Shown: positions 49,081 to 56,635 of the stretch, piece after piece | Numbering within the stretch: position 1 is the stretch's first letter | How the letters are laid out: the number at the start of each line of letters is the position of its first letter | Origin: Arthrobacter oryzae | GTDB taxonomy: Bacteria; Actinomycetota; Actinomycetes; Actinomycetales; Micrococcaceae | Length of the DNA stretch: 64,000 nt | Direction: 5' to 3' | Assembly: GCF_003634095.1 (NCBI RefSeq) | Contig: NZ_RBIR01000002.1 | Location: 372,001 to 436,000 of the forward strand | Position numbers and translations under genes: made by a program | Notes under the pieces: model-generated | Told to the model about the DNA's origin: nothing | Seen by the model: only the letters and a program-made list of their open reading frames with translations | The model's database searches: none

Positions 49081-50652
49081 CTAGCGGCGCTCTGCGGAGG
49101 CCCTGTCGGCGCCGGCGTCCGTGTCTGCAACCGGAGCTGCAGTTTCCGCCGAAGCAGCCGTGGCTGTTGCCGCGGCCGGAGCCGGCGCGCCCCAGCCCTG
49201 GACCGGCTTGGGCTTGGCGAAGAAGAGCGCCACGGCTGCGCCGAGCAGGATCACTGCCGCCGGCAGCAGGATGGACTGGCCCATCGCCGTCGAGAATCCT
49301 TCACGGAGCGGTTCCGGCAAGGCCCCGCCGAAGCCCATCGGGCTGGTGTTCCCGCCTGCTCCGGGACGGGCGGGAAGCTCGGCCGCCAGCCGCGCCTGAA
49401 TGAGGACGGCGATGGCGGCGCTGCCGAGCACGGCGCCGATCTGGCGGGTGGTGTTGTAGACGCCTGAGCCGGCGCCGGCCTGCCGCGGCGGCAGGTTACG
49501 CGTGACGGTGGAGCTCAACGGCGCCCAGATTCCCGCATTGGCGAAGCCCAGCACGGCGCTGGGGAGCAGGAACAGCCAGATGGAGGTGTCCGGGTGCATG
49601 AGCAGCGAATTCCAGAACAGTGCCACGGACATCAGGACCAGGCCCGTCGCGGTGATGAATTTCGGGTTGACCCTGTCGATGATGCGGCCGACGACGGGCG
49701 CCAGACCGCCCGAGATCAGCGCCATCGGCACCATCATCAGGGCCGACTGGGTGGGGGTCAGGCCGCGGACGATCTGGTAGTAGAAGATCAGCGGCAGGCT
49801 GAAGGCCGTGACGGTGAAGCCCACAGTGGTGATCGCGATGTTGGCGAGGGAGAAATTCCGGTCCTTGAAGAGGGACAGGGGCAGCAGCGGTTCACCCTTG
49901 TTGAACTTCTGCCACAGGACGAAGACAACCAGCACGACGATGCCGCTGATGATCAGGCCCCAGACGGTGATCGGGCCCGCGATAGTTCCCCAGTCGTAGG
50001 TCTCACCCTCCTGGATGCCGAAGACCAGCAGGAAGAGTCCAAGGGCGCTGAGCAGCACGCCGGGAATGTCGAACTTGTGCGGGTGGGTGCTCAGCGACGG
50101 GACGAATCGCATCGCGAGGACGAATCCCGCGATGCCGACCGGGATGTTGATGAAGAAGATCCATTCCCAGCCGAGGCCGTCCACCAGGACGCCGCCTAGG
50201 ATCGGGCCGACCAGGGTGGCGACGCCGGCCGTGGCACCCCAGATGCCCATGGCGGCTCCGCGGCGGTCCGGCGCGAAGATCCGGGTGATCACGGCCATGG
50301 TCTGCGGCGTCATCATGGCAGCGCCGAAGCCCTGGACCACCCGCGCCGCAATGAGGGTCTGGACATCGCCGGAGAGCCCGCACCACAGCGATGCCAGGGT
50401 GAAGACGACGAGTCCGGACAGGTAGAGCTTCTTCGGTCCGAATCGGTCACCGAGCCGGCCCGTGATGAGCAGCGGCACGGCGTAGGCGAGCAGGTAGGCG
50501 CTGGTGACCCAGATGACCGAGTTGATATCGGTGTTCAGGCCCTTCATGATGCTGGGGTTGGCCACCGAGACGATGGTGGTGTCGATCAGGATCATGAAGA
50601 AGCCGATCACCAGGGACCAGAGTGCCGGCCATGGCCGGGCTACGTTTTCCAT
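49081..50652 (-). CDS. MFS exporter, DHA2 (EmrB/QacA) family
   Basis: Proton-driven drug or metabolite exporter, 523 residues and about 14 hydrophobic segments. Motif A (GRLGDRFGPKKLYLSG), motif B region (LIAARVVQGFGAAMM) and the exporter motif C (GPILGGVLVDGLGWEWIFFI) are clear. About 45 Ala/Pro-rich residues form a cytoplasmic tail. The ATG at 50652 has AAGGA 5 nt upstream. It follows a PadR-type regulator gene in the same direction at 82 nt, so it is probably controlled by it. Confidence 0.92.
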   Translation of the reverse strand: MENVARPWPALWSLVIGFFMILIDTTIVSVANPSIMKGLNTDINSVIWVTSAYLLAYAVPLLITGRLGDRFGPKKLYLSGLVVFTLASLWCGLSGDVQTLIAARVVQGFGAAMMTPQTMAVITRIFAPDRRGAAMGIWGATAGVATLVGPILGGVLVDGLGWEWIFFINIPVGIAGFVLAMRFVPSLSTHPHKFDIPGVLLSALGLFLLVFGIQEGETYDWGTIAGPITVWGLIISGIVVLVVFVLWQKFNKGEPLLPLSLFKDRNFSLANIAITTVGFTVTAFSLPLIFYYQIVRGLTPTQSALMMVPMALISGGLAPVVGRIIDRVNPKFITATGLVLMSVALFWNSLLMHPDTSIWLFLLPSAVLGFANAGIWAPLSSTVTRNLPPRQAGAGSGVYNTTRQIGAVLGSAAIAVLIQARLAAELPARPGAGGNTSPMGFGGALPEPLREGFSTAMGQSILLPAAVILLGAAVALFFAKPKPVQGWGAPAPAAATATAASAETAAPVADTDAGADRASAERR

Positions 50653-50734
50653 GGGGTTCCTTAGGGGCTGGTGCGGATGCTGGATGGGCAATAGTGGGGG
50701 CGGCGGAGGTCCGGAGCGGGGTGCCGTGAGGCCG

Positions 50735-51298
50735 TCACCACGGAAGGTCGCCGTTGCTGAGCTCGTTTTGCAGGCTGCGGATCCATGCGGCTTCGGTGCG
50801 CAGCATGCTCTGCTGGTACTGAACGTCGACCCAGTACTTGCGCTCGACGCCCTTCTTCCGGAGCAGTTCCTCGCCGGAGTCGAGGAAATCGAGCTGCTGC
50901 TGCAGCGCCTCGAGCCGCCGGTCCAGGAGTTCAACCACGACGCCAGCAGGCAGGTTGTAGGCCTCGGAGATGGCCAGGGGGAAGGACGGGTATTCGTTGG
51001 CCGGGGTGGCGAGCATGTCCTGCAGCCGCGCCGTGAGCGCCTCCCGGCCGGCTGCCGAGATCGTGTACGTGGTGCGCTCCGGGCGGTTACCTTCCCGGTC
51101 CGTTCCGGTGGCCGCAACCAGGCCCTGCTCCTCCAGCCGCCCGACGGCGTGATAGAGCGTCCCTGGCCGGACCTTGATCAGGCGGTCCTCATGGCGTGCG
51201 ATCAGGAGCTGGTACATCTCGTAGGGATGCATCGGTTCTTCCACGAGCAAGGAGAGCGCGGCGACACCCAACGGTGTCAAGGCGGATGCCCGGGCCAT
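50735..51298 (-). CDS. PadR-family transcriptional regulator
   Basis: 187 residues. N-terminal winged helix of PadR type: LTPLGVAALSLLVEEPMHPY, then RPGTLYHAVGRLEEQGLV and the wing RTTYTISAAGREAL; the C-terminal part is a helical dimerisation domain (Vir-type). The ATG at 51298 has AAGGA 9 nt upstream. PadR proteins usually repress a neighbouring exporter and themselves until a phenolic or drug ligand binds; here the MFS gene follows and an inverted repeat covers the promoter, consistent with autoregulation. Confidence 0.92.
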   Translation of the reverse strand: MARASALTPLGVAALSLLVEEPMHPYEMYQLLIARHEDRLIKVRPGTLYHAVGRLEEQGLVAATGTDREGNRPERTTYTISAAGREALTARLQDMLATPANEYPSFPLAISEAYNLPAGVVVELLDRRLEALQQQLDFLDSGEELLRKKGVERKYWVDVQYQQSMLRTEAAWIRSLQNELSNGDLPW

Positions 51299-51343
51299 GG
51301 TGTTGTGTCCTTTTCCGTGCGACCTTGTGATTACTCCATAACG

Positions 51344-51372
51344 ATTATTCCACGCGGAATATATGGAGGCAA
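51344..51372 (-). promoter_or_regulatory. padR-MFS promoter with overlapping operator-like dyad
   Basis: Minus strand TTGCCT (51372-51367), 17-nt spacer, AATAAT (51349-51344). A perfect inverted repeat TATTCC-ACGC-GGAATA (51346-51361) covers the -10 and half of the spacer, a textbook place for a repressor. The PadR product is the obvious candidate to bind it. Confidence 0.6.
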
Positions 51373-51419
51373 CCTTCCCTGCCCGGGACACATGTCACCG
51401 GCCCGGGAAGCCGGTTTGG

Positions 51420-51863
51420 TCAGCCGAGCAGCGCCAGGATGTCCGCCCGGGCAAACATCTGCGCGGCTGCCCGGGCGGAGGGGGTCCCGGCGTCCGGATC
51501 CGCCCCGGCTTCCAGCAGCTCGCGGGCCACGTCCGTGTAGCCCTTGAAGACGGCGCCGGCCAGCGGGGTCTGGCCGCGGTCATTGGCGAGGTTGGCGTCA
51601 CCGCCGTGGTCCAGGATCAGCCGGACCGTGCCGGCATGGCCGTGGTAGGCCGCCAGCATGACGAGCGAGTCACCGGAAGCATTGGTCAGCGTGGCCGGGG
51701 CGCCGGCGGCCAGGTAGCTGCCGAGCACGGCGGAGTTCCCCTCGCGGGCCGCATCGAAGAGCGCGTGCGCCAGCGCCAGCGTCGCGTCGTCGGGAGCGGC
51801 ACCGGACTCGTCTACTGCCGGATCGCTTACGGCCGGCTCGCCCGGCGTGGACTCGCCGTTCAT
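51420..51863 (-). CDS. Ankyrin-repeat protein
   Basis: 147 residues with about three ankyrin repeats after an acidic, disordered 30-residue start: NSAVLGSYLAAGAPATLTNA, GDSLVMLAAYHGHAGTVRLI and GQTPLAGAVFKGYTDVAREL with LLEAGADPDAG. Cytosolic, likely a protein-protein adaptor. The ATG overlaps the stop of ygfZ (ATGA), so the two are translated together, a pairing that may be functional but is not explained by known roles. Confidence 0.9.
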   Translation of the reverse strand: MNGESTPGEPAVSDPAVDESGAAPDDATLALAHALFDAAREGNSAVLGSYLAAGAPATLTNASGDSLVMLAAYHGHAGTVRLILDHGGDANLANDRGQTPLAGAVFKGYTDVARELLEAGADPDAGTPSARAAAQMFARADILALLG

Positions 51864-52942
51864 CGGGTACCCCGCAGGAAGCCGGTCTGGCGGCCCACCA
51901 CCTGGCCGGCGTCGGGTGCCACAATGAGCTCCTGCGCCGCGGCATAAGTCTCGTCGCCGTCGGCGACGGTCAGGACCTCGTCCGGGGCGACCGAGCGCTT
52001 GATGACGGCCAGGGCCACCGGCCCCATTTCGTAGTGCTGCCCCACGGAGGTCACGGTCCCCACCTTGCGCTCGCCCGCCCGCACCTCGCTGCCGACGGCC
52101 GGCAGCGTGTGCTGGGAGCCGTCAAGCTGCAGGAATACGAGCCGCCGCGGCGGATGGCCCAGGTTGTGGACGCGGGCGACCGTCTCCTGGCCCTTGTAGC
52201 AGCCCTTGGACAGGTGAACGGCGGTGCGGAGCAGGTCGAGCTCGTGCGGAATCGTCTTGTCGTCGGTTTCGGCGCCCCACCGGGGGCGCCATGCGGCGAT
52301 CCGCAGCGCCTCGGCAGCGAGGGTGCCGGCGAGGGCCCGGTCCCCCACCGTGGCGGCAAGGTCGGCGGCCGGCACGAGGTACTCGAACCATGGCCGCTCC
52401 AAGCCGGGATGGGCGTCCTCGCCCACGACGGCATAGGAGTAGCCGCCCGCGCCCACATGCGGCCAGGGATCTTCCCAGACCAGGAACTGCGGCCACTCCT
52501 GGATCCGGCGGGTGGAGCCGAGCACGGCCCAGTCCGCGGAGACGTCGGCGACCTCGACCCGGAGCATGAACTTCATCCGGGTGAGCCATTCGGCCAGCGG
52601 GCCAGCTTCCGCTCCCTCGACGATCAGCCACGTTGTGGCGCCGTCATCCACCACCCGGGCGTCGAATTCGATCCGGCCCTGGACGCTGAGCAACAGCAGC
52701 TCGGTGGACTGCCCGGGGGCCAGGCCCGTGAGCTGCTGGGAGGACAGGGTGTTGAGCCAACTGAGGCGGTCCGGCCCGCTAACGGTCACCACCCCGCGGT
52801 TTGAAAGATCGACGACGGCGGTGCCCGCGGCCAGCGCCCGCTGCTCGCGGAGCGGCTCCCCGTAGTGGGCGGCGACGCCGGCGTCGGCACCGCCGGCCTC
52901 GACAGCGGCCGGGCGCGACAACAGGGGGCTCTTGGTAGTCAT
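51860..52942 (-). CDS. ygfZ: Folate-binding YgfZ (GcvT-like) protein
   Basis: Folate-dependent helper in iron-sulphur cluster assembly or repair; 360 residues. The diagnostic motif KGCYKGQE is present with its cysteine at about residue 248, within HLSKGCYKGQETVARVHNLG. The N-terminal part has the GcvT-like pattern LSNRGVVTVSGPDRLSWLNT. ATG at 52942; the ribosome site (AAGGA) lies rather far upstream. Followed with overlap by the ankyrin gene. Confidence 0.93.
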   Translation of the reverse strand: MTTKSPLLSRPAAVEAGGADAGVAAHYGEPLREQRALAAGTAVVDLSNRGVVTVSGPDRLSWLNTLSSQQLTGLAPGQSTELLLLSVQGRIEFDARVVDDGATTWLIVEGAEAGPLAEWLTRMKFMLRVEVADVSADWAVLGSTRRIQEWPQFLVWEDPWPHVGAGGYSYAVVGEDAHPGLERPWFEYLVPAADLAATVGDRALAGTLAAEALRIAAWRPRWGAETDDKTIPHELDLLRTAVHLSKGCYKGQETVARVHNLGHPPRRLVFLQLDGSQHTLPAVGSEVRAGERKVGTVTSVGQHYEMGPVALAVIKRSVAPDEVLTVADGDETYAAAQELIVAPDAGQVVGRQTGFLRGTR

Positions 52943-53026
52943 ATTGAAAGGAACGTCCTTAACTGTGGTCGTATTCCGGCGCCGACGGTCAGGGACGCGG
53001 GAGGGTGCCCGGGGGTCCGGGCTGCC

Positions 53027-53076
53027 GGGGTTTCGGGGGGCAGGGGTTTCAGGGGCGGGGATTCAGGGGGCAGGGG
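53027..53076 (+). repeat. G-tract array with quadruplex potential
   Basis: Seven runs of four to six G (53027-53030, 53035-53040, 53043-53046, 53052-53055, 53057-53060, 53066-53070, 53073-53076) separated by 1-5 nt on the plus strand, with repeated spacers TTTC, CA and ATTCA. It lies just past the stop of the flavodoxin-fold gene on its template strand. The rest of 52943-53081 has no gene. Confidence 0.8.
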
Positions 53077-53081
53077 CCGGC

Positions 53082-53831
53082 TCAGCGGTATTCCGGATTT
53101 TCGAAGTCGAAGCGGGTGCCGGCTTTCCAGGCGTCGGGGAGGTTGCCGTATGCCGGAATGCCGCCGGCGTCCTTGAGCATGCGCGCCAGGTGCAGCATGT
53201 TCCAGGTCATGAAGGTGGTGTTGCGGTTGGTGAAATCGCTGTCCGGGCCCCCGGAACCTTCGTCAAGGTAGCTCGGCCCCGGCCCCACCGGACCGATCCA
53301 CCCGGCGTCGGCCTGCGGCGGGATCGTGAACCCGATGTGCTGCAGGCTGTAGAGCACGTTCATGGCGCAGTGCTTGATCCCGTCCTCGTTGCCGGTGATG
53401 AGGCAACCGCCGACCTTGGGATAGTAGGCCCACTGGCCCTTCGCGTTCAGCTGCCCGGAGTGCGCATACAGGCGTTCGATGAGTTTCTTGGTCTGCGAAG
53501 AATTGTCGCCAAGCCAGATCGGTCCGGCCACCACCACGATGTCCGCTTCCTCAACGGCCGGGTAGAGCTCCGGCCATTCGTCGGTGGCCCAGCCGTGTTC
53601 GCGCATGTCCGGGTAGACCCCGCTGGCGACGTCGTGGTCCACGGTCCGGATCACGCGGGTGGTGACACCGTGTTTCTCCATGATTCTGCGGCTGACCTCA
53701 ATCAGGCCCTGGGTGTTGGACACGTCCGGGGACTTCTTCAGGGTGCCGTTGAAGTACACGGCTTTGAGATCGGCATAGCCGGTGGTGCCGGTGGCTGCGC
53801 TGGTGGTTGTGCTGCTGGCTTCCTCGTTCAC
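53082..53831 (-). CDS. Flavodoxin-fold NAD(P)H-dependent oxidoreductase
   Basis: 249 residues. After a Ser/Thr/Ala-rich start, AVYFNGTLKKSPDVSNTQGL is the FMN-phosphate loop, VVVAGPIWLGDNSSQTKKLI the second flavin loop, and GGCLITGNEDGIKHCAMNVL the third, as in NADPH-dependent FMN reductase/flavodoxin proteins (WrbA/NQO-like superfamily). GTG start with GGGAG 7 nt upstream. Physiological substrate unknown; quinone or flavin reduction is plausible. Confidence 0.87.
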   Translation of the reverse strand: MNEEASSTTTSAATGTTGYADLKAVYFNGTLKKSPDVSNTQGLIEVSRRIMEKHGVTTRVIRTVDHDVASGVYPDMREHGWATDEWPELYPAVEEADIVVVAGPIWLGDNSSQTKKLIERLYAHSGQLNAKGQWAYYPKVGGCLITGNEDGIKHCAMNVLYSLQHIGFTIPPQADAGWIGPVGPGPSYLDEGSGGPDSDFTNRNTTFMTWNMLHLARMLKDAGGIPAYGNLPDAWKAGTRFDFENPEYR

Positions 53832-53884
53832 GGCGTTTCTCCCTGGTCGATGCTGACAACGGAAAAATCTGTGAGACCGTGCGT

Positions 53885-54499
53885 TTAGCTTACTTTGGCG
53901 AGGATGGCCGATGCATGGGCTTCCAGGCCGCCGCCGGAACCCGATTCCTTGCCGGTAGCGACATCCCAGCGCCAGAGCAGGTTCCCGTCCACGAGCCCGA
54001 AAATCCGCGTGGCGGCCGTGTACTCCTTGGAGTGGCTGCCGCGCATCACCATATCGGTGCTGAGCTGGATCTGGGGTCCCTTGATCTGGCCGTAGTAGAG
54101 TTCCGAGATTCCGCCGGGGTGCGCGATCGACACGGAGATGTCGAATCCGCCGTCGCTGTTGCGCAGCGCCTCGACCTCATCGGCGCTCTTGAGCACGGGA
54201 ACGATGTCGGCCGGGATCAGGCCGGGGCCGCCGTCCTCCTCGCGCTGCTTGCGTTCCAGCGCCCAGAAGCCGGTCTCGACCGTCAGGGGCCGCAGCTTGG
54301 TGCCCTCGTCGTCGGTCAGCCAGCTCTCGGCGCGGTACTGCAGGTACGGCAGGCCGTTGTGCGTGAACGAGACGTGCTGCAGGAAGTGCTCTGAGTCCTC
54401 GTCGCCGGCTCCGAGCCGGCCGCGTCCCTCCCACTCACCGATGAGCCAGGACAGCGGAACGATTTCAGGGGTCAGGTCTGTGGGAATTTCAATCGGCAC
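53885..54499 (-). CDS. Nitrobindin-like heme-binding beta-barrel protein
   Basis: FABP-like beta-barrel of the nitrobindin/THAP4 family (DUF1794), 204 residues. The first strand motif LSWLIGEWEGRGRLG and the C-terminal GLEAHASAIL, whose histidine corresponds to the proximal heme ligand, are visible. Members bind ferric heme and isomerise peroxynitrite. GTG start with GAGG 8 nt upstream. It ends 53 nt before the flavodoxin-fold gene, in the same direction. Confidence 0.87.
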   Translation of the reverse strand: MPIEIPTDLTPEIVPLSWLIGEWEGRGRLGAGDEDSEHFLQHVSFTHNGLPYLQYRAESWLTDDEGTKLRPLTVETGFWALERKQREEDGGPGLIPADIVPVLKSADEVEALRNSDGGFDISVSIAHPGGISELYYGQIKGPQIQLSTDMVMRGSHSKEYTAATRIFGLVDGNLLWRWDVATGKESGSGGGLEAHASAILAKVS

Positions 54500-54542
54500 G
54501 GCAACTACCTCTGGAAACTACGGGGTCTGGGAAGCGTGGGTG

Positions 54543-54656
54543 TTACTTCTGGCCTTTGAAGAGGCGGTACACGACAAAGCCGGCAAACCACGCCATGGAC
54601 AGGCCGGCCACGCCGAGCAGGACAAGGAAGAAGATCTCATATGCAAGTACGGACAT
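54543..54656 (-). CDS. Small single-pass membrane protein (37 aa), unknown function
   Basis: Short gene with an ATG at 54656 and AGGA at 7-nt spacing; TAA stop. The product begins MSVLAYEIFFLVLLGVAGL and ends in the basic stretch YRLFKGQK, with one helix over most of its length. It lies between the polytopic membrane gene (16 nt upstream) and the nitrobindin gene (43 nt downstream), all in one direction, so it may be part of their operon. Very similar short proteins appear, from memory, in other actinobacteria; the function is not known. Confidence 0.75.
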   Translation of the reverse strand: MSVLAYEIFFLVLLGVAGLSMAWFAGFVVYRLFKGQK

Positions 54657-54672
54657 GATGCCATCCTAACGC

Positions 54673-55512
54673 TTAGAAGATGAGTAGTTTGTCTATGAAG
54701 TACGCCAGCGAACCGACCGCCGAAACCGGCCCCAGCCCCATTCCCACGGCCGCCCAAACGTTCAGGCTCTCCCCGCTGAGGATGACGAGGCGGCGGAAAC
54801 TCACCAGCACCGCCCCCACGACGACGCCGGCGAGGGCGGCAGGCAGGACGGCAATGTCGGAGAACACCAGCCCGGCCAGCGGCCCGGCGAGCCCGGCGCT
54901 GACGATGCCCAGCGGGGCCACGATGCGGTCCGGCCAGCGGATCAGTCCCGCCAACAAGGCCATCGCCGCGCTGATGGCGGCCACGAGCAGCATCTCCCGG
55001 ACACCGTTGAAGCGCGAACTCGCAATCCAGCCGGCGCCGAGACAGGACAGCAGGACCCCGGCGCACGAGCCCAGGGTGGATTCGAGCCGCTGGGCCTGGC
55101 CGGTACCCCGGAGCAGTTGCATCATGAAGATGGCCATGACCCCGACGGCCATGAACGACGGCGTCCAGTTCAGGAACCCGGGAGCGGGAAGGTAGGTGGC
55201 GGCCACCGCCGAGCCGACGCCCGGCAGGCCGATCAGGACTGCGAGGGTCTTCTTGGCGGGGATGCCGAGGAAATAGGGCCAGCCGATGCCGATCCCCATG
55301 GCGGTAAGGACTGCGACGGCAAGCAGGACCCCGGGCGTGGAGTAGGCACCGGCCACCACGGCCGCGAGACCGGCCAGGCCGATTATCCCGACGCTCCACG
55401 GCTTCACCGTTGACTCGCCATCGGCAGACCAGTCGTGGTCGTACCTTCGCTCACTGCGGACCCCAATTCGATTCGGCTCACTTTCGAAGGGCCGCGGGCC
55501 CTGACGGTTCAA
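54673..55512 (-). CDS. Polytopic membrane protein, unknown function
   Basis: 279 residues, about 40 charged N-terminal residues and then roughly eight hydrophobic segments ([19 protein letters not shown] onwards) with few charged residues. No recognised domain; permease-like by appearance. The start is TTG at 55512: TATAAG lies exactly 6 nt before it, so this may be a leaderless message, although an AAGG 5 nt upstream could also act as ribosome site. A GTG at 55407 is an alternative that would drop the charged N-terminus. Divergent from glnR. Confidence 0.75.
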   Translation of the reverse strand: MNRQGPRPFESEPNRIGVRSERRYDHDWSADGESTVKPWSVGIIGLAGLAAVVAGAYSTPGVLLAVAVLTAMGIGIGWPYFLGIPAKKTLAVLIGLPGVGSAVAATYLPAPGFLNWTPSFMAVGVMAIFMMQLLRGTGQAQRLESTLGSCAGVLLSCLGAGWIASSRFNGVREMLLVAAISAAMALLAGLIRWPDRIVAPLGIVSAGLAGPLAGLVFSDIAVLPAALAGVVVGAVLVSFRRLVILSGESLNVWAAVGMGLGPVSAVGSLAYFIDKLLIF

Positions 55513-55651
55513 TCCTGCCTTATATGAACCCTATGTGTCGCAAAGGGACCGGCCGGAGGTGACGGGACCATGGCCGGAAAGGGGTGTTTGGGTATACTCG
55601 AGATCAGCACCACAGACGCCCAATGATGCGCGGACACCCCTTGGAGGAACA

Positions 55652-56350
55652 ATGTCGCACATCCTGCTATTGACGAACAGCACCGGAACATCCGTGGACG
55701 TCCTGCCTGCTCTGGAATTGCTAAACCACCGGGTGCATATTCTTCCGGCCGAGCCCACGGCCCTGCTTGAGACCGACCCCTGCGACATCGTCCTGCTGGA
55801 TGCCCGCAAGGATCTGGTCGGCGCACGTTCCCTCACCCAGCTGCTCAAGGCCACCGGCCTCAGCGCCCCCTTGATGCTCATCCTCACCGAAGGCGGCATG
55901 GCCGCCGTCTCCTCGGCATGGGCGGTGGACGATATCCTCCTCGAATCAGCGGGCCCGGCAGAGGTCGAAGCCCGGATCCGTCTTGGCGTGGCGCGCGCCG
56001 TCCCCGAGCAGGACGACGCCCCGACCGAAATCCGGGCCGCCGGCGTCGTAATCGACGAGGCCAGCTACACCGCACGGGTCAACGGCGCCGCACTCAACCT
56101 GACCTTCAAGGAATTTGAACTGCTGAAATACCTGGCCCAGCACCCCGGCCGGGTATTCACCCGCCAGCAGTTGCTGACGGAAGTCTGGGGCTACGACTAC
56201 TACGGCGGCACCCGCACCGTGGACGTCCACGTCCGGCGGCTGCGGGCCAAACTGGGCGCCGACCACGAAAACCTGATCAGCACTGTCCGCAACGTCGGCT
56301 ACCGGCTGACCCTGGTCCGCCAGCCCGAGGACGAACTCACCGAGGCCTGA
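55652..56350 (+). CDS. glnR: GlnR-type nitrogen regulator (OmpR family)
   Basis: Orphan response regulator controlling nitrogen assimilation in actinobacteria; 232 residues. The receiver is atypical: [20 protein letters not shown] has no acidic pair, D50 remains (VLLDARKD), and the usual lysine is missing ([19 protein letters not shown]). This degenerate receiver and the near-invariant winged helix ([40 protein letters not shown]) match Streptomyces/Mycobacterium GlnR closely. ATG with GGAGG 5 nt upstream. GlnR acts without phosphorylation as a dimer on glnA, amtB and nir genes. mshD follows, as in Mycobacterium. Confidence 0.93.
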   Translation: MSHILLLTNSTGTSVDVLPALELLNHRVHILPAEPTALLETDPCDIVLLDARKDLVGARSLTQLLKATGLSAPLMLILTEGGMAAVSSAWAVDDILLESAGPAEVEARIRLGVARAVPEQDDAPTEIRAAGVVIDEASYTARVNGAALNLTFKEFELLKYLAQHPGRVFTRQQLLTEVWGYDYYGGTRTVDVHVRRLRAKLGADHENLISTVRNVGYRLTLVRQPEDELTEA

Positions 56351-56431
56351 GCGCCGCACCTGCGCACCGAACCCCGACGCCGCGCCGGCCGTCTGTATGC
56401 CGCCGCGCCCGCCGCCTGCATACCGCCGTGT

Positions 56432-56479
56432 ACGCAAAAGGCCCCGGACTCTGAAACCAGAGTCCGGAGCCTTGTGCGT
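56432..56479 (+). terminator. Terminator of glnR
   Basis: Long stem: inner AAGGCCCCGGACTCTG / CAGAGTCCGGAGCCTT (56438-56453, 56458-56473, AAAC loop, one mismatch) and outer ACGCA / TGCGT. About 80 nt past the glnR stop. Confidence 0.8.
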
Positions 56480-56483
56480 TTAG

Positions 56484-56535
56484 TGGAGGACATACGGGTC
56501 GAACGTATCGAGGCCACCCCAGTGGTGGATCCCCC
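56484..56535 (-). ncRNA. 52-nt tRNA-like three-stem element (D-arm-less), function unknown
   Basis: Minus strand, contiguous pieces: 7-nt 5' strand GGGGGAT, hairpin CCACC-ACTGG-GGTGG, 5-nt CCTCG, a T-arm ATACG-TTCGACC-CGTAT, then 3' strand GTCCTCC and A. All 17 pairs form (two G-U in the closing stem), and the T-loop matches the tRNA consensus, including the G53-C61 closing pair. On the plus strand the two G-U pairs become mismatches, which favours the minus strand as transcript. Followed by CTA rather than CCA. It may be a structured RNA, a remnant of a tRNA 3' half, or chance. Confidence 0.35.
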
Positions 56536-56623
56536 TCGCATCCGGCTCAGCGCCAGACGACGTAACGACTATACGTCCCGTCCGGGGTTGAACAAAATCG
56601 GCCGCCGTCGGCCCGGCACCGGC

Positions 56624-56629
56624 TAGCCT
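56624..56629 (+). promoter_or_regulatory. TAGCCT -10 element, leaderless geometry
   Basis: TAGCCT ends exactly 6 nt before the mshD ATG (56636), with no ribosome site between. Same spacing as at 48324 and 63166. No clear -35. Confidence 0.45.
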
Positions 56630-56635
56630 TGCACC

